This document shows, piece after piece, positions 58,465 to 64,000 of a DNA stretch of 64,000 bases. The DNA comes from Porphyromonadaceae bacterium H1 (GTDB lineage Bacteria > Bacteroidota > Bacteroidia > Bacteroidales > Paludibacteraceae). The translations under genes and the position numbers were made by a program. Every line of letters begins with the position of its first letter. Within the stretch, counting starts at the first letter, position 1. The notes beneath the pieces were generated by a model, which saw only the letters and a list, made by a program, of their open reading frames with translations, was not told where the DNA came from and searched no databases. The DNA lies in the NCBI GenBank assembly GCA_001653155.1, contig BDEJ01000007.1, forward strand, positions 1 to 64,000. Reading direction: 5' to 3'.

Positions 58465-59552
58465 TTGAAGCGAAGTTGATAATCGGGGTTTTCTTTCATG
58501 ATGTTGGCGCTCTCCGGGTAATTTTCGATAAACCATACCAAGAAAGCGGTTACATCTATTTTGTCTGCAAGAAATTGTTCTTTTTTTAAAAGCCACTCTT
58601 TTTTTAAATCTGGTTTTTGGAGTAACATCTTGATATGATTATATAATTTATCAAAATCTTCTGGCCGATAGGCATAGCATAAATGATACTTATCTTCCAA
58701 TTCATTAGGTACAGATAATATTCGAGCAAAAGTATTACATTTAAATGCAGGAACACCCATAATAGCAGCTTCAGATGTCATTGTTTGGCTATCACCTACG
58801 AATAAAGTAGAATAATACATTAAAGAATGTATCTTTTCAGGGGGAATGGGTATTCTGTATTTTTCGAATTCGGTTTCGATTGGATACTCGGAAGTTATGA
58901 TTACTCTTCCATATTCATCTAATAAATCTATAAGTTTTTTTTTCTGATCGAAAGATAAACCCTTCTGACCCGTATCATGGTATGCGTTGAATGCAACGAA
59001 ACGCATTATAAAAAAGCGATCATTCTTATCCAGACCAATTTCTTGAATTACATCTTCGTTTGGAGTGAATTTATTGGGATGAAGATAAGCCAATTCATGA
59101 GTTCCCTCATAAAAAAGAGCTCGTTTTGATTTTCTGTGTCCTATTATAGCAGATGGAGTTAACCTTACATCAGTAAATGGATGTGAAAAATTCACCATCA
59201 CAGGTTGTACTTCATCGTCGTCGTCATCTAAATTTATTGATGACATTTTACATAAGCGAGAAACTCTTGTTATAGACGCAGAGACTCCAGTGCCAATATT
59301 AATTCTATATTTGACGCATATCCATAGTATTTTCAAGTCAAATTTTATTTGGTGAAATACTTTTGATATTATTGATTTTCCTTTTTTCCCTAGTAAAATA
59401 TAATCTAATGATTCAACTTTTAATAATCGTTCTATAATAGGAACAGATTTAGTAGTGATAATAACACGGTGTTTTTTTTTAGTAAGCTCCTTGATCAGGT
59501 TTTTCATCAAATGTACATGTGCAGGATGCCCTATGTCAACTAATATATTCAT
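58461..59552 (-). CDS. DUF354 family protein (GT-B-like fold)
   Basis: The 363-residue protein starts N-I-L-V-D-I-G-H-P-A-H-V-H (about 2-14), the DUF354 hallmark. It has an acidic D-D-D-D-D-E loop near 113-119 and G-D-S-Q-T-M-T-S-E-A-A-I-M-G-V-P (about 252-267), like the nucleotide-sugar end of GT-B enzymes. DUF354 proteins occur in surface polysaccharide clusters of bacteria and archaea and have no proven reaction. It is strongly AT-rich, like the ATP-grasp gene 4 bp upstream, which suggests that both were acquired together. Confidence 0.88.
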   Translation of the reverse strand: MNILVDIGHPAHVHLMKNLIKELTKKKHRVIITTKSVPIIERLLKVESLDYILLGKKGKSIISKVFHQIKFDLKILWICVKYRINIGTGVSASITRVSRLCKMSSINLDDDDDEVQPVMVNFSHPFTDVRLTPSAIIGHRKSKRALFYEGTHELAYLHPNKFTPNEDVIQEIGLDKNDRFFIMRFVAFNAYHDTGQKGLSFDQKKKLIDLLDEYGRVIITSEYPIETEFEKYRIPIPPEKIHSLMYYSTLFVGDSQTMTSEAAIMGVPAFKCNTFARILSVPNELEDKYHLCYAYRPEDFDKLYNHIKMLLQKPDLKKEWLLKKEQFLADKIDVTAFLVWFIENYPESANIMKENPDYQLRFK

Positions 59553-59556
59553 ATAT

Positions 59557-60705
59557 CTATCTTCTTTTTTTTACTATATAAAATAACATAAAAGGAAAAA
59601 TAACTCCAGGCAACAGATCGTTCCATGACCATATTGCATTTATTCTTTTTCCTCTTAAAGATGAAAAATACTCTTTTATAGAAATGTGTTTTTTCATTAT
59701 AGCCTTAGAGCCATAAATAATGTCTGCTAACCAATTAATCCATTTTACCCCTAATTTATATTCTTGTGGATATTCTTGTGGTATCTGCATAAGGTACTTA
59801 TACATTATTTTCGCATAATCAACGCCACATTCCTTTGCAAGACCAACCCACAACCAAGTTCTAGGGTTAATTTCAATTAATTTATAAACACTATCTCGAC
59901 AATCATACATAAATTCAATCTCACAAACGCCAGTATAGTTTAAAAAAACAATCAGAGGTTCCGCGGATTTTAAAATTTCAGGTATTATAATACTCTGACT
60001 ACTCGTTGCTGTTCCATATTTGATAGGATGTTCGCGTATCTTTTGCCCCATCCAAAATGCCCTGATTTCTCCCATCTCTGCAAAACAAGTAAAAGATACT
60101 ACTTTATTGTTTTTATCATACGGAATTAATTCTTGTATCATAAAATCATCTGTAATAGCAGATACTTTATCTACTACTTCTTTTAGTTCTTCAATGTTGT
60201 TGACTTGAATAGCTTTATGATGCATAGCTTTGTAGAAAGATAATCCAAGATTACCTTTTATAAGCAATGGAAATCTAAACCTTTTTGCAGTTTCTATATC
60301 GTTAAGATAACATGTGGATGGAATATTAGTTCCACACTTTTCAGCTAATTCCAAAAGGCGCTTTTTATTAATGATATCATATATACTGTCTTTGTGTGGG
60401 ACAAGCATTTTAAAATAGGGAGATAATCTATCATAATTAATAGATAAATTTTCTACTATATGATCATTACTAGCAATAAGCATCCATCCCTTAAGTTGAT
60501 GTTTTTCTGCAATTGAGATTAAAAATGATATGAATTCTTCGGATTGGAAGTCTGGTGAACGAAAATATTTTTTACAATATTTTGAAAATTGCGCTAAACA
60601 GCAATTTTTATCAATTACATAAACAGGAATGCCTAATTCTCCTAAAGAACGTGTATTGGACAAACCTTGTATGTGTCCTTCTAAAACAATTGCTCCTCTC
60701 TTCAT
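59557..60705 (-). CDS. ATP-grasp enzyme (carbamoyl-phosphate synthase large chain-like)
   Basis: The 382-residue protein has an N-terminal pre-ATP-grasp domain. The ATP-grasp fold follows: F-P-L-L-I-K-G-N-L-G-L-S (about 149-160), I-Q-E-L-I-P (about 191-196) and I-E-I-N-P-R-T-W (about 273-280), where Glu and Asn bind Mg-ATP. It should join a carboxylate to an amine or another nucleophile. In polysaccharide clusters such enzymes amidate sugar acids or attach amino acids to sugars, which is the most likely role here. It is the first gene of the cluster and AT-rich. The end is basic and hydrophobic (F-M-L-F-Y-I-V-K-K). Confidence 0.87.
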   Translation of the reverse strand: MKRGAIVLEGHIQGLSNTRSLGELGIPVYVIDKNCCLAQFSKYCKKYFRSPDFQSEEFISFLISIAEKHQLKGWMLIASNDHIVENLSINYDRLSPYFKMLVPHKDSIYDIINKKRLLELAEKCGTNIPSTCYLNDIETAKRFRFPLLIKGNLGLSFYKAMHHKAIQVNNIEELKEVVDKVSAITDDFMIQELIPYDKNNKVVSFTCFAEMGEIRAFWMGQKIREHPIKYGTATSSQSIIIPEILKSAEPLIVFLNYTGVCEIEFMYDCRDSVYKLIEINPRTWLWVGLAKECGVDYAKIMYKYLMQIPQEYPQEYKLGVKWINWLADIIYGSKAIMKKHISIKEYFSSLRGKRINAIWSWNDLLPGVIFPFMLFYIVKKRR

Positions 60706-60751
60706 GATTCAATATCTAATGTTTTTAAGATTTAGACATTTGCAAAGGTCG

Positions 60752-60759
60752 CAAAAATA
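60752..60759 (-). promoter_or_regulatory. -7 element TATTTTTG for the glycan cluster
   Basis: On the minus strand TATTTTTG reads from 60759 to 60752, about 47 bp before the ATP-grasp start. The nearby TTTGCAAAGGTCGCAAAAAT also carries words of the CGCAAAGG repeat family. Confidence 0.4.
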
Positions 60760-60835
60760 ACCGAAACTTTCAATTTTTGCTTGGATTTTTCCTGTTGCGA
60801 AAATAGGAGCTTTTGAGGAAACTGAGGACAGTCCG

Positions 60836-60864
60836 TTTGTTTTTTTGTTTTTTTACTAACTTTG
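60836..60864 (+). promoter_or_regulatory. promoter of the membrane pyrophosphatase gene
   Basis: TAACTTTG at 60857-60864 is preceded by TTTG at 60836-60839 with a 17-bp spacer. ATG 60911 follows about 46 bp later. Confidence 0.6.
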
Positions 60865-60910
60865 GGACGTTTTTATTCAAATTATCAAACCTGTTAATAA
60901 TTCAAATTCC

Positions 60911-63124
60911 ATGGAAAATTATCTTCCTTTTTTGGTTCTTTTGGCGTCTTTGGTGGCGCTGGGTTTTGCCTTTTTCTTTTTCAAGCAGATGATGAAAGAG
61001 AGTGAAGGCAGTCAAACGATGAAAAAGATAGCGCTTTACGTTCGTCAGGGAGCAATGGCCTATCTGAAGCAGCAGTATAAGGTCGTTTGTGTGGTATTTG
61101 CTGTCTTGGCAGTAGTGTTTGCCGTGATGGCCTTTCTGGGTTTGCAGAACGGCTGGGTACCTTTTGCTTTTCTTACGGGAGGCTTTTTCTCCGGTCTGGC
61201 CGGCTTTCTGGGTATGAAAACAGCCACCTATGCTTCGGCACGTACAGCCAATGCGGCGCAACGTTCGCTGAACAGTGGCTTGCGGATTGCTTTCCGCTCC
61301 GGTGCCGTCATGGGGCTTGTGGTTGTCGGGCTGGCTCTGCTGGATATCTCGCTGTGGTACTTGGTGCTCAATTATTTTGTGCCCGAAGATACAATGGATA
61401 GTTCCCATAAGCTGATTTATATTACTACAACGATGCTGACTTTTGGTATGGGAGCGTCTACTCAAGCCTTATTTGCTCGGGTAGGTGGCGGTATTTATAC
61501 CAAAGCTGCCGATGTGGGCGCCGATTTGGTGGGTAAGGTCGAAGCAGGAATACCGGAAGACGATCCGCGTAATCCCGCAACCATAGCCGATAATGTAGGA
61601 GATAATGTGGGTGATGTGGCCGGTATGGGAGCTGACCTCTACGAATCTTATGCCGGTTCTATTCTCGCAACGGCTGCATTGGGAGCTTCGGCATTCGCCG
61701 CCAATGGAGCCATGCAATTGAAAGCTGTCTTTGCTCCGATGCTGATCGCTGCGGTAGGAGTAGCTTTATCCATATTGGGTATTTTCTTGGTAAGAACTAA
61801 AGAGGGGGCTCGCATGAAGGACTTGTTGTCTTCTTTGGGTAAAGGAGTGAATATTAGTTCTTTGTTGATAGCCTTTTCAACTTTCGCTATTCTCTATTGG
61901 CTGGGTATAAGCAACTGGGTGGGTATTTCCTGTTCGGTTGTTGTAGGACTTTTGGCCGGTATTATCATCGGTCGGGGAACGGAATATTACACTTCACACA
62001 GTTACCGTCCTACACAACGGATTGCAGAGAGCGCTAAGACCGGACCGGCTACGGTAATTATCTCCGGCCTGGGTGTTGGTATGGTTTCTACGGCGATTCC
62101 GGTACTGACCATTGCGTTGGCCATCGTTTTGGCTTATTTGAGTGCCATACAGTTTGATGTTTCGAATTTTTCGACACCGGCTAATCTGAGCCTTGGTTTA
62201 TACGGAATAGGAGTCGCTGCAGTGGGAATGCTCTCCACCCTGGGTATTACCTTGGCTACGGATGCGTATGGGCCCATAGCGGATAATGCGGGTGGAAATG
62301 CGGAAATGAGCGGATTGGACAAAGAAGTACGTCGTCGTACGGATGCCTTGGATGCCTTGGGGAATACAACGGCTGCTACCGGCAAAGGCTTTGCCATAGG
62401 CTCTGCGGCTTTGACGGCCTTGGCTTTATTGGCATCCTATATCGAAGAGATTAAGATTGCCTTGCTGCGTGTGGGACAGCATGTGCTGACCTTTTCCGAC
62501 GGTGATACGGTCGAAACGGCTCGAGCCGGTTTTATGGACTTCATGAATTACTATAACGTTTCGCTGATGAATCCTTTGGTTTTAGTGGGAGTGTTTATTG
62601 GTTCCATGATGGCTTTCCTGTTCTGCGGTCTGACGATGAATGCCGTAGGACGTGCTGCCGAGAGTATGGTGCAAGAGGTGCGTCGTCAGTTTCGTGAGAT
62701 TGCAGGCATTATGGAAGGCCAAGCCGAGCCGGACTATGCCCGTTGTGTCGAGATATCGACTAAGGGAGCGCAACGCGAGATGCTCCTGCCGTCCCTTTTA
62801 GCTATTGTGGTGCCAATTGTTACGGGTTTGCTTTTGGGAGTAGCCGGAGTATTGGGTTTGCTCATTGGAGGTTTGGGAGCAGGCTTTGTGTTGGCAATCT
62901 TTATGGCCAATTCAGGTGGTGCTTGGGACAATGCCAAGAAGTATATCGAGGAAGGACATCACGGAGGTAAGGGCAGCGACAGCCATAAAGCCACTGTGGT
63001 TGGCGATACCGTCGGAGATCCCTTTAAAGACACTTCGGGACCTTCGCTGAATATCCTGATTAAACTGATGAGCATGGTGGCCATCGTCATGGCCGGGCTC
63101 ACTGTAAGCATGAGCCTCTTTTAG
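60911..63124 (+). CDS. hppA: membrane-bound ion-pumping pyrophosphatase, K+-dependent type
   Basis: The 737-residue protein has about 16 membrane helices. Its substrate site is [18 protein letters not shown] with P-E-D-D-P-R-N-P and D-N-V-G-D-N-V-G-D (about 193-235), plus D-N-A-G-G-N-A-E near 457. G-N-T-T-A-A (about 483-488) has Ala where K+-independent enzymes have Lys, so K+ dependence is expected. It hydrolyses pyrophosphate and pumps H+, Na+ or both; Bacteroides relatives are known to move both ions. It has its own promoter and a terminator shared with the converging gene. Confidence 0.95.
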   Translation: MENYLPFLVLLASLVALGFAFFFFKQMMKESEGSQTMKKIALYVRQGAMAYLKQQYKVVCVVFAVLAVVFAVMAFLGLQNGWVPFAFLTGGFFSGLAGFLGMKTATYASARTANAAQRSLNSGLRIAFRSGAVMGLVVVGLALLDISLWYLVLNYFVPEDTMDSSHKLIYITTTMLTFGMGASTQALFARVGGGIYTKAADVGADLVGKVEAGIPEDDPRNPATIADNVGDNVGDVAGMGADLYESYAGSILATAALGASAFAANGAMQLKAVFAPMLIAAVGVALSILGIFLVRTKEGARMKDLLSSLGKGVNISSLLIAFSTFAILYWLGISNWVGISCSVVVGLLAGIIIGRGTEYYTSHSYRPTQRIAESAKTGPATVIISGLGVGMVSTAIPVLTIALAIVLAYLSAIQFDVSNFSTPANLSLGLYGIGVAAVGMLSTLGITLATDAYGPIADNAGGNAEMSGLDKEVRRRTDALDALGNTTAATGKGFAIGSAALTALALLASYIEEIKIALLRVGQHVLTFSDGDTVETARAGFMDFMNYYNVSLMNPLVLVGVFIGSMMAFLFCGLTMNAVGRAAESMVQEVRRQFREIAGIMEGQAEPDYARCVEISTKGAQREMLLPSLLAIVVPIVTGLLLGVAGVLGLLIGGLGAGFVLAIFMANSGGAWDNAKKYIEEGHHGGKGSDSHKATVVGDTVGDPFKDTSGPSLNILIKLMSMVAIVMAGLTVSMSLF

Positions 63125-63147
63125 CTAAAAGACATTTTCAATCATAG

Positions 63148-63195
63148 GAACGGAGCTGCTTTGGAATATATTGCAAAGCGGCTCCGTTCTTTATA
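63148..63195. terminator. bidirectional terminator between hppA and the YjbR-like gene
   Basis: GAACGGAGCTGCTTTG pairs with CAAAGCGGCTCCGTTC (one mismatch) around a short AT-rich loop, followed by TTTATAAG. It overlaps the last bases of the converging gene. Confidence 0.8.
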
Positions 63196-63544
63196 AGCCT
63201 AATTCTTGTCGTATTTTTTTCGGCAGGCCGGCAACAACCAAATCGTAGGACTTCCTTATCCATTCTCGAAAGAGTTTGTCGGATATGGATCCATCGGTTC
63301 GGATGCTGTTCCAATGCTTTTTATTCATGTGATAACCGGGAGAAACCTCCGGATGCCGCTCTCGGAGCTCGATGGCTTCTTCCGGATCGCATTTGAGAAT
63401 AATAAACTCATAATTATTGGAAATGCCGGTCAGGCAAAACATTTTTCCTTTGATGCTGAAAACAAGTACTTCATCGTCGAAAGGCATAGATTCTTCGGCT
63501 CCTTTCAGCGACAGGCAAAATTCGCGTAGTTCTTCGATGTTCAT
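63191..63544 (-). CDS. MmcQ/YjbR family protein
   Basis: The 117-residue protein starts M-N-I-E-E-L-R-E-F-C and has F-S-I-K-G-K-M-F-C-L (about 33-42), G-Y-H-M-N-K-K-H-W-N (about 72-81) and a helical end, matching the CyaY-like YjbR family of about 115 residues. The fold is often described as DNA-binding, but the role is not settled. The frame is open further upstream, but ATG 63544 gives the standard length. It lies 41 bp downstream of the cardiolipin synthase-like gene, probably in one transcript. Confidence 0.9.
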   Translation of the reverse strand: MNIEELREFCLSLKGAEESMPFDDEVLVFSIKGKMFCLTGISNNYEFIILKCDPEEAIELRERHPEVSPGYHMNKKHWNSIRTDGSISDKLFREWIRKSYDLVVAGLPKKIRQELGL

Positions 63545-63585
63545 GGTTTGTGGGGATATATTGAGTAGATTGCCGAATCTTTCTC

Positions 63586-64000
63586 TTACATCAGCGGTGC
63601 GAAAAGCCGCATGAAGGATTCGATCACTTTTTTCCACCAAGGGCGTTTTTCCCAAGTATCTAATTCGATTTCTTTGCAGGCCTTCAAGTCCTTGAGAAAG
63701 ATGTTTTTATTCTGAATAGCTAATTCGGAATCATACAGATAGCAATTAATTTCGAAATTCAGCTCAAAGCTGCGAAAATCCATATTAGCAGAACCGATTA
63801 CCGATAGATAATCATCTGCAACCATCGTTTTGGCATGGATAAATGCTGTTTGATGCTCGTAAATGCGTAAGCCGGCTCTCAGCAAATCGCCATAGTAGGA
63901 GCGGGCAGCAGGGTCGATGTAGGGAGAATCCGATTTGCGTGAAACCATTAGTCGAACATCTACCCCTGAGAGTGCTGCCGTTTGCAAAGCTTCCAGAATG
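63586..64000 (-). CDS. cls: cardiolipin synthase-like phospholipase D family protein (5' end outside the window)
   Basis: The visible 138 residues are the C-terminal end. The second HKD motif is present as H-A-K-T-M-V-A-D-D, followed by S-V-I-G-S-A-N-M-D-F-R-S-F-E-L-N-F-E, the strong signature of cardiolipin synthases. The final residues (W-W-K-K-V-I-E-S-F-M-R-L-F-A-P-L) form a basic amphipathic end. The enzyme joins two phosphatidylglycerols into cardiolipin at the inner membrane. The frame continues past base 64000, so the start and first HKD motif are not visible. Confidence 0.9.
   Translation of the reverse strand, partial: ILEALQTAALSGVDVRLMVSRKSDSPYIDPAARSYYGDLLRAGLRIYEHQTAFIHAKTMVADDYLSVIGSANMDFRSFELNFEINCYLYDSELAIQNKNIFLKDLKACKEIELDTWEKRPWWKKVIESFMRLFAPLM

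Noticed and set aside
58465-58596. 44-codon extension of WecB
   Set aside because: The extension is basic and unlike any WecB. ATG 58464 starts the canonical sequence and overlaps the upstream stop by four bases.

Overview
The window looks like a chromosome segment from a member of the Bacteroidales (Bacteroidota). The evidence is TAnnTTTG-type promoter elements (for example 93-100, 35766-35773, 60857-60864), SusC/TonB-type receptors, a DUF4374 lipoprotein, a type IX secretion C-terminal domain protein, a hybrid two-component regulator, the fused NagB/LmbE-type deaminase and a membrane pyrophosphatase. I cannot place it to genus. No tRNA, rRNA, CRISPR array or intact transposase was seen.

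Region 1 (1 to about 25.5 kb) is an accessory region full of repeats. A TonB receptor and DUF4374 lipoprotein pair, a set of SAM methyltransferases and two half-exporter ABC proteins could be the remains of one uptake/export locus. It is broken up by inserted cargo: SRPBCC proteins, a GNAT acetyltransferase, a GxxExxY protein, a four-gene cassette resembling a polymorphic effector locus (14.1-18.3 kb), an SDR protein, a VOC-like lipoprotein, a drug-type ABC pair and an alpha/beta hydrolase. Cargo is repeatedly followed by a truncated copy of the 3' end of the gene it sits behind (a methyltransferase once, the second ABC exporter at least twice). The gaps hold several interspersed repeat families and a 12 x 21-bp minisatellite. 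Two genes take their stop codon from repeat DNA.

Region 2 (26-35.7 kb) is more ordinary: a small lipoprotein, an AI-2E family permease, RecQ, a type IX secreted surface protein with a small companion membrane protein, and the NagB/LmbE fusion.

Region 3 (35.8-52.2 kb) is a glycan-use locus without SusD. A hybrid two-component regulator converges on an operon of TonB receptor, two beta-helix-like lipoproteins, purple acid phosphatase-like enzyme and alpha-galactosidase-like enzyme. A GH2 beta-galactosidase lies upstream. The receptor operon and the GH2 gene each carry a matching 31-bp imperfect palindrome about 75 bp before the start codon, probably the operator of the locus.

Region 4 (52.5-64 kb) has an acyl-CoA dehydrogenase with EtfA and EtfB, an AT-rich four-gene surface-glycan cluster (ATP-grasp, DUF354, WecB, deacetylase-like), a K+-dependent-type membrane pyrophosphatase, a YjbR-family protein and the end of a cardiolipin synthase-like gene.
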